DNA of 64,000 nt from Haematobia irritans (GCF_050003625.1 NC_134397.1:199260899-199324898), one strand, 5' to 3'; shown: positions 35,669 to 47,639, counted from the stretch's first letter. The notes: generated by a model from the sequence alone, not told the origin. Numbers and translations are program-made.

Positions 35669-37073
35669 TACCCACCACCATAAAATGGTGACGAGGGTAT
35701 AATAAGTTTGTCATTCCGTTTGTAACACATCGAAATATCGATTTCCGACTATATAAAGTATATATATTCTTGATCAGGGAGAAATTCTAAGACGATATAG
35801 CCATGTCCGTCTGTCTGTCTGTTTTAATCACGCTAGAGTCTTCATTAATGAAGCAATCGTGATGAAATTTTGCATAAACTCGTCTTTTGTCTGCACGCAG
35901 GTCAAGATGGGTTATATCGGTCCAGGTTTTGATATAGTCCTTATATAAACCGACCTCCCAATTGGGGGTCTTGGGCTTATAGAAACCGTAGTCTTTTTTT
36001 TATTGAATTTGCCTGGAATTGGAAATCTAGAGGTGGTTTAGGACCAAAATGGTGATTATCGGTCCATGTTTTGGTATAGCTCCCATATAGAACGATTTCC
36101 CGGTTTTACTTCTTGGCCTTATAGAAACCGTAGTTTTTATTCAATTTACCTGAAATTGGAAATCTAGAGGTATTTTAGGACCAAAAATGCGTGTGCCGAA
36201 AATGGCGTGTATTGGTTCATGTTTTGGTATATCCCCCATATAGATCGATTTCGATTTTTATCCAATTTGCATGAAATTTGAAATCTAGAATTATTTTAGG
36301 ACCATAAAGAGGTGCGACGAAAATGGTGAGTATCGGTCAATGTTTTAGTGTAGCCCCCATATAGACCGATATCCCGATTTTACTTTTTGGGCTTGTAGAA
36401 ACCGTAGTTGTTGTTCAATTTGCCTGAATTTGCAAGAAAGGAGTTTATTGTTTGGGAAATGAGTTTATTGACCGTAGTTTTTACCCAATTTGCTTGAAAG
36501 TTTAAATCTAGAAGTATTTTAGGACCATTAGCAGGTGTGCCGGTGAGTATTGGTCCATATTTTAGTATAGCCCCCATAAGACCGATCTCCTGGGGTTTCT
36601 AGAAATCGAAGTTTTTATCCGATTTGCCTGAAATTATAAATGTAGTGGTATTTTAGACTCACAAAAACATGTATCGGATTTAGTTTTTATCGGTCCATTT
36701 GGTAGGGCCTCCATAGAAAAAGATTTCACTTCTTGAGGGTATAGAAGGCGCACTGATCATGAAAATTGCTTGAAACTGAATGTAAAATTTCCAGATTCTA
36801 CTTCTCTTAACCATTCAAATAATGGGGGTGAAAATTTACAGATTTTAGATTTCAAATCAAGGCGTTATTTCATCATTTTCTTGCACACTTACAAAAGATG
36901 TTAATGATTTCTCTAAAACACAAACAAAAATGAATTTTCTAAATTCAGAATCTGATATAGTATTCATAGGTAAAATCTTTAAATTTATCTTCGGGAAGTG
37001 TACTGGTTGAACTGCTCTGCTTGGGAGAATATCTGTCATCAAACCCCTCTGAAATTTTAAAAGGAAACTATAA

Positions 37074-38011
37074 TAAAGGGTGATTTGTTAAAGCTTGATA
37101 ACTTTTTTTAAAAAAAAAAACGCATAAAATTTGCAAAATCTCATCGGTTCTTTATTTGAAACGTTAGATTGGTCCATGACATTTACTTTTTGAAGATAAT
37201 TTCATTTAAATGTTGACCGCGGCTGCGTCTTAGGTGGTCCATTCGGAAAGTCCAATTTTGGGCAACTTTTTCGAGCATTTCGGCCGGAATAGCCCGAATT
37301 TCTTCGGAAATGTTGTCTTCCAAAGCTGGAATAGTTGCTGGCTTATTTCTGTAGACTTTAGACTTGACGTAGCCCCACAAAAAATAGTCTAAAGGCGTCA
37401 AATCGCATGATCTTGGTGGCCAACTTACCGGTCCATTTCTTGAGATGAATTGTTCTCCGAAGTTTTCCCTCAAAATGGCCATAGAATCGCGAGCTGTGTG
37501 GCATGTAGCGCCATCTTGTTGAAACCACATGTCAACCAAGTTCAGTTCTTCCATTTTTGGCAACAAAAAGTTTGTTAGCATCGAACGATAGCGATCGCCA
37601 TTCACCGTAACGTTGCGTCCAACAGCATCTTTGAAAAAATACGGTCCAATGATTCCACCAGCGTACAAACCACACCAAACAGTGCATTTTTCGGGATGCA
37701 TGGGCCGTTCTTGAACGGCTTCTGGTTGCTCTTCACTCCAAATGCGGCAATTTTGCTTATTTACGTAGCCATTCAACCAGAAATGAGCCTCATCGCTGAA
37801 CAAAATTTGTCGATAAAAAAGCGGATTTTCTGCCAACTTTTCTAGGGCCCATTCACTGAAAATTCGACGTTGTGGCTCGTTAGTAAGTCTATTCATGATG
37901 AAATGTCAAAGCATACTGATCATCTTTCTCTTTGACACCATGTCTGAAATCCCACGTGATCTGTCAAATACTAATGCATGAAAATCCTAACCTCAAAAGA
38001 ATCACCCTTTA
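37074..38011 (-). mobile_element. rosa-like DD41D mariner, internally deleted (copy R2)
   Basis: TA sites flank ends that share AAGGGTGATT. It is inserted in family C1. The size is about 935 bp, with a distinct deletion joint from the other three copies. Confidence 0.9.
37183..37896 (-). pseudogene. rosa-like DD41D transposase with fused N-terminus
   Basis: This is the only copy with an uninterrupted frame from a real ATG: MNRLTNE joined directly to PQRRIFSEWALEKL. The catalytic Asp residues fall at 35, 128 and 170 of this 237-residue product, giving 41 residues between the last two. The deletion took out the two helix-turn-helix motifs that bind the inverted repeats. The product could not recognise its own ends but might still be translated. 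Confidence 0.85.
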
Positions 38012-38089
38012 TTTGATTAATGGTGGTGGGTATTTAAGATTCGACCCGGTCGAACTTACTGCTGCATATACTTGTTTTTACAAATTTTG

Positions 38090-38721
38090 ATACATAGCAG
38101 TGACAATTCTACAAGGATATTGGCTAAATCTCGCTAAGATAGGTGGCCAAGTCGGGCTATAATTCCACAAATTGGAGCCTTGTTTAAATCTCACCCGTTT
38201 CGTGTAAAGTCTGACATTACAAGGTGTAGGATATAACTACAATATGGGAAAATCATCACAGAAATTTATACTAAATGTGGGTATTTTGACCATATTTCTC
38301 TAAACCGGAAAAACAAATATATGGAAGCTTTATCTAAATCTGAATCGAATTGTAACAAATTTGATCTACTTAAATAGAATATTAAATATATTCACTATGT
38401 AAAATATCAAGTCACTTGGAAGAAAATCCCATTGAAAATGGGTGTAAAATATGAAATATTCTACCATCTTCTCCCAAATATATACCGATTTTGACCAAAT
38501 TTGGCATGAATAATTCGAATTTTAGTACTGCTATATATGCTATATTTATGCGAAATTTCACGTAAATCGGTCTATAACTTTGGCATCCATGATATATGGA
38601 AACTATATCTAAATCTCAACCGATTTCAACCAAATTTTCCACAATTGACGCCACTATTAATTGTACTTGTTGTGCAAAATTTGAAACAAATCAGGGAACA
38701 ACTCTGGATTTTGAGGTCATA
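38090..38721 (-). mobile_element. Degraded DINE-like (family D-like) debris
   Basis: Blocks such as TATGGAAGCTTTATCTAAATC and TATATGGAAACTATATCTAA resemble the tandem units of families B and D. The ends are not recognisable. The debris resumes at about 39355-39440 on the far side of element E2. Confidence 0.45.
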
Positions 38722-38723
38722 TA

Positions 38724-39352
38724 CACTGAAAAAAATATTGTCGTGAGGTCAAAGATTTCATGTCTTTAAAATACGAATACAAATTTTGCTTAGAACTTAT
38801 TTTCCTTGTCCAAAAGTCGATAAACTTTTCAATGAAGTCGTATTGTCCTTATAATTAAGTGATTTGACTTAAAAATGGGTATCTTAACATGAAAGAAAAA
38901 AATTATAGGCTAAGGTCAACTTGACTTAAATAATTCAGAAAAATTCTTTAAATTTAATGAAATTATCTTTAAATTTGTTGTCTTTTTGAATCTTGACTAC
39001 AAAGCAAAAAATCGTTCAAGTATAGGACATGTTTTTCAAAACTTTATTTTAAAGAAGTTTTTTACTTCAAACATAGAATAATTTCTACTGGAAGTCGAGT
39101 CCTAATTTGGAAAATAAAGTTGCCGTTAACTTGTTTTTAAAGGACTTTGATAGCATATGAAGAAAAAAACCTGAGAAAGCGAAAAATTAAAATTTGCTTC
39201 CTAGAAGCAAGTACACAAAACCTAAATTTAAAAGATAATTGTGTCTTGAAAGTATCCTTACTTATATTCTCCGCTTCTTTGGCTCGGAATCAATACCAAA
39301 TTTTTTAAAGTAAAGACAAAATCTTTGGAACCGAGTATGCTTTTTTTCAGTG
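38724..39352 (+). mobile_element. MITE-like element E, copy 2 (TA duplication)
   Basis: It runs from CACTGAAAAAAATATTGTCG to the inverted CACTGAAAAAAAGC, flanked by TA. It is nearly identical to E1, apart from about 30 bases missing after TTTTGCTTAG. Confidence 0.8.
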
Positions 39353-39413
39353 TAAGTGCCAATCGAACGAAAGATATATATAGGAGCTATATCTAAATCT
39401 GAATCGATTTCAA

Positions 39414-40421
39414 CCAAATTTGTCACAATCTGAATCGAAAAAAGTTTACTTGGATCTATAGATTTTGACCTTCCCTTAAGGATTTTGGTATTGATTCCGA
39501 GCCAAAGATGCGGCTTCATAAAAATAAACACATTTTGTTTTAGCGACATATCTGGCTTTAAATCTAGGATCAATAAAATTAAAATGAGGATGCGGATCTC
39601 ATTTATGAAATTTTCATTCTATTTTCGCCGTATATTAATAAAGTATTCACGGACAGACAAATGCCACTTTAAAAATCCAAATTATAACGGATACTTCAAA
39701 GTAAAAAATGTTTTCTTTATTCCAAAAAAAAAACTTTAAACCAAAAATGCTAAATCCTTAAAATAAGTATTAGCCTATATTTGAAGCGTCTTTATCTTAA
39801 ATCAAAAGTTTCAATATTTCAGTTCATTTAAGGACATTTTCTCTAAATCAAAAATGTGTTTCTTTACTTTCAGGAAAATTTGCGTTAGTTCAAAGACATG
39901 CGACTTTAACGGAGAGACCAAATTTGTCACAATCTGAATCGATAAAAGTTTACTTGGATCTATAGATTTTGACCTTCCCTTAAGGATTTTGGTATTGATT
40001 CCGAGCCAAAGAAGCGGCTTCATAAAAATAAACACATTTTGTTTAGCGACATATCTGGCTTTAAATCTAGGATCAATAAAATTAAAATGAGGATGCGGAT
40101 CTCATTTATGAAATTTTCATTCTATTTTCGCCGTATATTAATAAAGTATTCACGGACAGACAAATGCCACTTTAAAAATCCAAATTATAACGGATACTTC
40201 AAAGTAAAAAATGTTTTCTTTATTCCAAAAAAAACCTTAAACCAAAAATGCTAAATCCTTAAAATAAGTATTAGCCTATATTTGAAGCGTCTTTATCTTA
40301 AATCAAAAGTTTCGATATTTCAGTTCATTTAAGGACATTTTCTCTAAATCAAAAATGTGTTTCTTTACTTTCAGGAAAATTTGCGTTAGTTCAAAGACAT
40401 GCGACTTTAACGGAGGGACAC
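39414..40421. repeat. 504-bp head-to-tail tandem duplication
   Basis: Two near-identical copies (about 39414-39917 and 39918-40421) both begin CAAATTTGTCACAATCTGAA and contain TTGATTCCGAGCCAAAG, TAATAAAGTATTCACGGAC and CAAAGACATGCGACTTTAAC. Only a few single-base differences are seen (for example, GATGCGGCTT against GAAGCGGCTT), so the duplication is recent. The short frames inside it have no family resemblance. Confidence 0.9.
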
Positions 40422-40530
40422 AAATTTACAAAAAACAATTTCCTAAATTAAATGGAAAAAATTTTGGAAGCAACGATTATAAACTTTTTTTTAATAAAAA
40501 TGTCATTATTTTAAAGAAATTTGTCCTCAA

Positions 40531-41774
40531 TAACAGGTTGGCTGATAAGTCCCCGGTCTAACAAAGAAAAACACATTTTTTTTTGTCAAAATTCGTTTTT
40601 ATTATTCAACATAGTTCCCTTCAAGAGCGATACAACGATTATAACGACCTTCCAATTTTTTGATACCATTTTGGTAGTACTCCTTCGGTTTTGCCTCAAA
40701 ATAGGTCTCAGTTTCGGCGATCACCTCTTCACTGCAGCTAAATTTTTTCTCTGCGAGCATCCTTTTGAGGTCTGAGAACAAGAAAAAGTCGCTGGGGGCC
40801 AGATCTGGAGAATACGGTGGGTGGAGAAGTAATTCAAAGCCCAATTCATGAATTTTTGCCATCGTTCTCAATGACTTGTAGCACGGTGCGTTGTCTTCAA
40901 ACGCTCCAATAACACCATATAATAGTCACTGTTAATGGTTTTTCCCTTCTCAAGATAATAGATAAAAATTATTCCATGCGCATCCCAAAAAACAGAGCCC
41001 ATTACTTTGCCAGCGGACTTTTGAGTCTTTCCACGATTCGGAGACGGTTCACCGGTCGCTGTCCACTCAGCCGACTGTCGATTGGACTCAGGAGTGTAGT
41101 GATGGAGCCATGTTTCATCCATTATCACATATCGACGGAAAAACTCGGGTGTATTACGAGTTAACAGCTGCAAACACCGCTCAGAATCATCAACACGTTG
41201 TTGTTTTTGATCAAATGTGAGCTCGCGCGGCACCCATTTTACACAGAGCTTCCGCATATCCAAATATTGATGAATGATATGATCAGCACGTTCCTTTGAT
41301 ATCTTTAAGGCCTCTGCTATCTCGATCAACTTCATTTTACGGTCATTCAAAATCATTTTGTGAATTTTTTTGATGTTTTCGTCGGAAACCACCTCTTTCG
41401 GGCGTTGACTGCGTTCACCGTCCTCCGTGCTCATTTCACAACGCTTGAATTTTGCATACCAATCAATTATTGTTGATTTCCCTGGGGCAGAGTCCGGAAA
41501 CTCATTATCAAGACAAGTTTTTGCTTCCACCTTATTTTTTCCCTTCAGAAAACAGTATTTTATCCTTCAGAAAACACGAAATCCTTTTTTCCATTTTTTC
41601 ACAATAACAAAAGTTGCTTCACAAAAGACGCTCTATCTCACAAACTAATTGACTTACAGACGTCAAATTTTGACACGAATCATTTGAAGGTTGGTACTAT
41701 ATGAAAATAATATGCATTTAATACTAGCGGCGCCATCTATGTGTCAGACCGGGGACTTATCAGCCAACCTGTTA
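40531..41774 (-). mobile_element. Himar1-like mariner with perfect inverted ends
   Basis: TA flanks both sides, and both ends begin ACAGGTTGGCTGATAAGTCC, identical over 27 bases. The element is 1240 bp, slightly short because of an internal deletion. Confidence 0.9.
40602..41605 (-). pseudogene. Himar1-like transposase pseudogene (DD34D)
   Basis: Frames 41530-40868 and 40871-40602 cover most of the transposase. The first catalytic motif reads YVIMDETWLHH and the third PDLAPSD. A deletion of about 56 bases between LLERLK and the DNAPC motif removes the segment before the second catalytic Asp and shifts the frame. Near the start, a duplicated GTTTTCTGAAGG and a stop just before the WLDNEF-like part (read here as CLDNEFPDSAPG) break the N-terminus. 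Since the ends are perfect, it could in principle be mobilised in trans. Confidence 0.85.
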
Positions 41775-42114
41775 GTTTGTGGATTGCATAACCTAAAATT
41801 TAGGCTGCATAATATTTAATATCACGTAAATATTTTTTTCAGTGTACGTAAAATATATTTTCTACACCCTGTGCTAATTTTCAAGTAAACCGGAGTAAAA
41901 ATTTAGCCAAATATTGTCATTTCAAATTTTCTTCTTGAAAAGTATAAATTCCAAATTGTGAGTGAAGTCACCATCTTCCATCAAAAAGTTGCAGAATTAT
42001 TTACAAGAAATGAAAAGTGTCAGATCTGGCGGCAAAATGCAATCAATCTACCAGTTATCGTGCCAAAAAAAATAAACCGAAGCCGAATATACCTTGAGGC
42101 GGATAAAATTGATT

Positions 42115-42459
42115 AAAATTGGGAGCCACCGTGGTGCGATTGTTAGCATGCCCGCCTTGCATACACAAGGTCTTGGGTTCGATTCCTGCTTCGACTGAAC
42201 ACCAAAAAGTTTTTCAGCAGTGGATTATCGCACCTCAGTAATGCTGGTGACATTTCTGAGGGTTTCAAAGCTTCTATACGTGGTTTCACTGCAATGTGAT
42301 ATGTGAAAAAGGAGGTCCCTTGTCATTGAGCTTAACATGGAATCGGGCAGCATTCAGTGATAAGAGAGAAGTTCACCAATGTGGTATCACAATGGACTGA
42401 ATAGTCTAAGTGAGCCTGATACATCTGGCTGCCATCTAACCTAACCTAACCTAAAATTG
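42115..42459 (+). mobile_element. tRNA-derived SINE, full length (copy 2)
   Basis: The 331-bp body (42122-42452) has AAAATTG target duplications on both sides. The head carries an A-box-like GTGGTGCGATTGTTAGCATG and a B-box GGTTCGATTCC, followed by a family-specific body and a tail of CTAACCTAACCTAACCT. It would be transcribed by RNA polymerase III from the internal boxes and moved by a LINE in trans. The tRNA of origin is uncertain; an apparent TGC anticodon is suggestive only. Confidence 0.85.
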
Positions 42460-42537
42460 ATTTACCAGAATAAATATGAAATTTAAAATTATAAACAAAT
42501 TCTTACTCTTTTTGGCCACAGTACTAGGGTTGGTTTA

Positions 42538-43474
42538 TAAAGGGTGATTCTTTTGAGGTTAGGATTTTCATGCATTAGTATTTGACAGATCACGTGGGAT
42601 TTCAGACATGGTGTCAAAGAGAAAGATGCTCAGTATGCTTTGACATTTCATCATGAATAGACTTACGATCTGCCACAACGTCGAATTTTCAGTGAATGGG
42701 CCCTAGAAAAGTTGGCAGAAAATCCGCTTTTTTATCGACAAATTTTGTTCAGCGATGAGGCTCATTTCTGGTTGAATGGCTACGTAAATAAGCAAAATTG
42801 CCGCATTTGGAGTGAAGAGCAACCAGAAGCCGTTCAAGAACTGCCCATGCATCCCGAAAAATGCACTGTTTGGTGTGGTTTGTACGCTGGTGGAATCATT
42901 GGACCGTATTTTTTCAAAGATGCTGTTGGACGCAACGTTACGGTGAATGGCGATCGCTATCGTTCGATGCTAACAAACTTTTTGTTGCCAAAAATGGAAG
43001 AACTGAACTTGGTTGACATGTGGTTTCAACAAGATGGCGCTACATGCCACACAGCTCGCGATTCTATGGCCATTTTGAGGGAAAACTTCGGAGAACAATT
43101 CATCTCAAGAAATGGACCGGTAAGTTGGCCACCAAGATCATGCGATTTGACGCCTTTAGACTATTTTTTGTGGGGCTACGTCAAGTCTAAAGTCTACAGA
43201 AATAAGCCAGCAACTATTCCAGCTTTGGAAGACAACATTTCCGAAGAAATTCGGGCTATTCCGGCCGAAATGCTCGAAAAAGTTGCCCAAAATTGGACTT
43301 TCCGAATGGACCACCTAAGACGCAGCCGCGGTTAACATTTAAATGAAATTATCTTCAAAAAGTAAATGTCATGGACCAATCTAACGTTTCAAATAAAGAA
43401 CCGATGAGATTTTGCAAATTTTATGCGTTTTTTTAAAAAAAAAAGTTATCAAGCTCTTAACAAATCAGCCTTTA
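42538..43474 (+). mobile_element. rosa-like DD41D mariner, internally deleted (copy R3)
   Basis: It runs from TA and AAGGGTGATTCTTTTGAGG to the inverted end, where GGGTG has become GGCTG. The size is about 935 bp and the deletion joint differs from the other copies (AGACTTACGATCTGCCACAA). Confidence 0.9.
42655..43335 (+). pseudogene. rosa-like DD41D transposase, C-terminal half with early stop
   Basis: It carries the same catalytic half as the sister copies (FSDEAHFW, QQDGATCHTA, DLTPLDYF). The apparent start of the C-terminal frame at 42712 is TTG. A C-to-T change turns the Gln after RSRG into TAA at 43333-43335, removing the last ten residues. The ATG at 42652-42654 leads out of frame at the deletion joint. 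Confidence 0.85.
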
Positions 43475-43617
43475 GTATCAAATAATCGACTCCTCCCGAA
43501 TTGATCTTAAGGCTAATGTTTGTTACATTCAATGGTTTTCTAAATTTTGTGAGAGTATAAAAACTTTGCAAGACAGTTCTTAACAGTGCACTGTCTGTTG
43601 TTCTTCTTCAAAATATT

Positions 43618-43819
43618 TACGTATCAAATCTAATAGACCTACCTCCGCCTCGCCCTACTGTCTATGTGAACTATCACGGAGAATGTGTTCACAGAACCAT
43701 GTTCCATAAATACTGGAATTTGACATGGATGGTTTCCTTATATTCGTGCAACACGTCTATGGGTAATTGTTGCGCTTGTTGTCATTGCTTTTTGCGGCTC
43801 ATATATCGTGTGGTCAGAA
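43618..43819 (+). pseudogene. Pickpocket (DEG/ENaC channel) exon relic
   Basis: From 43724 one frame reads HGWFPYIRATRLWVIVALVV and continues IAFCGSYIVWSE. This fits the first transmembrane segment of insect pickpocket sodium channels. It stops exactly at a canonical GTAAGT donor (43820). The preceding part (43618-43720, YVSNLIDLPPPRPTVYVNYH then GECVHRTMFHKYWNLT) is in another frame, and a TGA lies just before the HGW segment, so one or more small deletions separate them. The family normally has a conserved HG pair just before the first membrane helix, as here. No later exons are seen in the window. A TATAAAA at 43556 lies upstream. Confidence 0.55.
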
Positions 43820-43829
43820 GTAAGTATGC

Positions 43830-44334
43830 TGCTAATACGTTTGCCGGTGGTCGCTCTCATTGACATGTTATGTCGCTTTTGGGGTTTATTACTCACGGCA
43901 AGACGAAATGCTTGGTGTACGTTATGGTCGTTGGTCGGTCAACGAGAATGAAAATTATGATCGTAGGAAAATCACGTCCGTCGTTTGACATGAGCATAAC
44001 ATGGCACTTTTACTTTAATTTCATGTAGTGCCTTTGGTTGTTGGCATGGCAAATTCCAGACCTTAAAATTCCCAAAAGACTAAACACAAACAAATCATTG
44101 AGTGTGTTAGGAAAGCACCTTTTTGCCAATTGTTGCTGGTTATTGCTGTTATCGTTGCTGAGGTATGATGGTATTTCGTGCTTCGTCTTTAAGTTCATTT
44201 TCATTTCATTCAGTTGACGTTGTCCTCCATTGTTATTATTGTTTTTACACGCTCAGCAAGTCGTGTAGTACAACTAACCAGTGGCCTACTTTGCTTGGGC
44301 AATGATACAACAAAAGAGGCCTTAGAAAAGTGAA
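43830..44334. other. Unassigned sequence after the pickpocket relic
   Basis: No further exon of the channel family was recognised. Base composition is less AT-rich than most of the window, so this may be old intron or flank of the lost gene. Confidence 0.3.
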
Positions 44335-45979
44335 ACAAGTAAGGAAAGTCTAAAGTCGGGCGGAGCCGACTATATTATACCCTGCACCACTTTGTAGATC
44401 TAAATTTTCGATACCATATCACATCCGTCAAACGTGTTGGGGGCTATATATAAAGGTTTGTCCCAAATACATACATTTAAATATCACTCGATCTGGACCG
44501 AATTAGATAGACTTCTACAAAATCTATAGACTCAAAATTTAAGTCGGCTAATGTACTAGGGTGGAACACAATGTTAGTAAAAAATAAATATGGGAAACAT
44601 TTAAATCTGAAGCAATTTTAAGGAAACTTTGCAAAAGTTTATTTATGATTTATCGCTCGATATATATGTATTAGAAGTTTAGGAAAATTAGAGTCATTTT
44701 TACAACTTTTCGACTAAGCAGTGGCGATTTTACAAGGAAAATGTTGATATTTTGACCATTTTTGTCGAAATCAGAAAAACATATAAATATATGGGAGCTA
44801 TATCTAAATCTGAACCGATTTCAGCCAAATTTGGCACGCATAGCTACAATGCTAATTCTACTCCCTGTGCATAATTTCAACTAAATCGGAGCAAAAAATT
44901 GGCCTCTGTGGCCATATGAGTGTAAATCGGGCGAAAGCTATATATGGGAGATATATCCAAATCTGAACCGATTTCACCCAAATTTGGCACGCATAGTTAC
45001 AATGCTAATTCTACTCCCTGTGCAAAATTTCAACTAAATCGGAGTTAAAAATTTGCCTCTGCGGTCATATGAGTTTAAATCGGGCGAAAGCTATATATGG
45101 GAGATTTATCTAAATCTGAACCGATTTCAACCAAATTTGGCACGTATAGCTACAATGCTAATTCTACTCCCTGTGCAAAATTTCAACTAAATCGGAGTTA
45201 AAAATTGGCCTCTGTGGGCAAATGAGTGTAAATCGGGCGAAAGCTATATATGGGAGCTATATCTAAATCTGAACCGATTTGGCTGATATTTTGCAAGTTT
45301 TTCGAAACCCATAAAATATTCGGATGTACGGAATTTAAGGAAGATCGGTTGATATACACTCCAATTTTGACCAGATCGGTGAAAAATATATATGGCAGCT
45401 ATATCTAAATCTGAACCGATTTTTTCGAAATCAATAGGGATCGTCTTTGAGCCGAAACAGGACCCTATACCAAATTTTAGGACAATCGGACTAAAACTGC
45501 GAGCTGTACTTTGCACACAAAAATACATCAACAGACGGACAGACAGACAGACAGACGGACATCGCTAAATTTTGCAAGTTTTTCGAGACCCATAAAATAT
45601 TCGGATGTACGGAATTTAAGGAAGATCGGTTGATATACACTCCAATTATGACCAGATCGGTGAAAAATATATATGGCAGATATATCTAAAATTGAACCGA
45701 TTTTTTCCAAAATCAATAGGGATCGTCTTTGAGCCGAAACAGGAAACTATACCAAATTTTAGGAAAATCGGACTAAAACTGCGAGCTGTACTTTGCACAC
45801 AAAAATACATCAACAGACGGACAGACAGACAGACAGACGGACATCGCTAAATCGACTCAGAATTTAATTCTAAGCCGATCCGTATACTAAAAGGTTGGTC
45901 TATGATTACTCCTTCTTGGCGTTACATACAAATGCACAAACTTATTATAACCTGTACCACAGTAGTGGTGAAGGGTATA
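44335..45979 (-). mobile_element. DINE-1-like element, family B (copy B1), both ends present
   Basis: On the plus strand it runs from ACAAGTAAGG and a AGTCGGGCGGAGCCGACT hairpin to CTGTACCACAGTAGTGGTGA and GGGTATA. Tandem units contain TATATGGGAGATATATC and AACCGATTTCAACCAAATTT. GACAGACAGACAGACGGAC tracts lie near 45540 and 45822, because the TTTGCAAGTTTTTCGA to GGACATCGCTAAAT segment is duplicated (about 280 bases). Confidence 0.8.
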
Positions 45980-45984
45980 AAAAT

Positions 45985-46771
45985 TTAAATTGTGAAAAAG
46001 ACCGACTTTCGACTATTCGACTTTTGCAATAGTCGACTTTATAAAAATTTGAAAATGTCGACTATTCCGACTTGTGAAAAGATGCATTTTGCTGTTAAGA
46101 CTTTTTGTTGAATTTCCAGCATAAAAAGAGCTAAATCACATTCCACTTTGAATTCGAAACCGACTTTAACGTTACTCGATTTTGGCCACTTTAAATCGAT
46201 ATGTTTTGATTTTGGTCAACACTAAAGATCGCTTAGTCTATCTTATTCGATTTTCACAACAAACGAAAATGGGTTAGACGAATTTAGAGATTACAAAAAA
46301 TCTACTTCAATCTGTTTTTTGACAAAAATGAGTCGAAAAATCGATTTTCGATCTAGTCAAGCTGTACAAAGAACGCAAAATTGCCCCTCTTAAGCCCATA
46401 TCCTTAGGTGGAATTGAAATTCCCTTTGGTGACAATGCAAAATACCACGGAGTTATATTGTGCAGTAAGCTGGATTTTAAGCGTAATATGGACGAAAAGG
46501 AAAACTAGCCAGATAGCCTTGCACTCTTGCAACACAGCAATAGGCAAAAAGTGGGGACTGCAATACAAAAATAACAATTCATTAAAATTGAGCCAACGAA
46601 ATTTTTTTAATTGATATAACGAAACATTTTCATTAATACAATGAACATTTTCGTTAATAGTACGAAACGTTACGTTGATTAATAGAAAATTCATCATAAT
46701 AAGAAAACTTTCGTTGTATTAACGAATTTCTTTCATTGGGTCACTTTTAATGACACATTTTCGTTAATATA
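45985..46771. other. AT-rich sequence with CGACT-rich and TTCGTTAATA-rich stretches
   Basis: 45995-46350 has repeated GTCGACT and TCGATTTT motifs. 46600-46770 has several imperfect TTTCGTTAATACAACGAAA dyads that continue beyond the inserted SINE (47130-47310). No gene is supported. Confidence 0.4.
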
Positions 46772-47110
46772 GGTTGGGTTAGGTGGCAGCCCGAGGAATC
46801 AGGCTCACTTAGACTATTCGGTCCATTGTGATACCACAGTGAACTTCTCTCTTTTCACTGAGTGCTGCCCAATTCCATGTTAAGCTCAATGACAAGGGAC
46901 CAACTTTTTATAGCCGAGTCCGAACGGCGTTCCACATTGCAGTGAAACCACTTAGAGAAGTTTCGAAACCCTCAGACATGTCACCAGCATTACTGAGGTG
47001 GGATAATCCACCGCTGAAAAACTTTTTGGTGTTCGGTCGAAGCAGGAATCGAACCCACTACCTTTTGTATGCAAGGCGGGCATGCTAACCATTGCACCAC
47101 GGTGGCTCCC
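46772..47110 (-). mobile_element. tRNA-derived SINE, full length (copy 3)
   Basis: This is the reverse complement of copy 2. The head at 47030-47110 carries GTGGTGCAATGGTTAGCATG and GGTTCGATTCC; the tail at 46772-46785 is short (CTAACCCAACC). It splits the TTCGTTAATA-rich repeat. No clear target duplication was seen. Confidence 0.85.
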
Positions 47111-47639
47111 ACCCCACAACGATACCTTTTCAATGATTTAATGAAAAAAATTCATTGAAGCAATGGATATGTTAGTTAGTAACATGAAATTCGTAATAAT
47201 ACACACACAATTCGTAATAATACAGAAAATTCGTTATATTTACGAATGGGTTTCGTTACCTCAATTATAAATAAAAACACATTTCGTTAATATAACAAAG
47301 TGTATTCTACCAAGGCGGGAACTGTCAGCAACAACATTGACAGTAGGACTATCGTACAGCCGAGCTATATCAGTGGTCGGAAAAAAGCACGGACACTGTG
47401 CGGTTTTCAAAATAATGCCAGATAGGCCAACCGCTGTTGATTATATGTTACTCTGTCATAACCCCGTTTCGACAAGAAAGTGAAACATTAATCCCAACAG
47501 TCCACAGACCCCGGGGAATAAATGTTATACGTTCAACGAGTTCTATACCGAATATACCGAGTGGCTGATATGTATTGCATGTTGCTATTATTTGCATTTT
47601 GATTTATTGCATTCAGAAATATAATTATTCGTGATGGAT

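Larger units (their letters stand above)
35669..38075 (+). mobile_element. DINE-1-like element, family C (copy C1), split by a rosa mariner
   Basis: Both ends are present: TATACCCACCACCATAAAAT at 5' and GCATATACTTGTTTTT at 3', preceded by a TTCGACCCGGTCGAA hairpin. A GTCCGTCTGTCTGTCTG microsatellite lies at 35807-35823. Tandem units contain GGTCCATGTTTTGGTATAGC. A rosa mariner sits at 37074-38011. Confidence 0.75.

Noticed and set aside
42440..42455. Interstitial telomere from the CCTAA run
   Set aside because: Only three to four units, located exactly at a SINE tail with target duplication.
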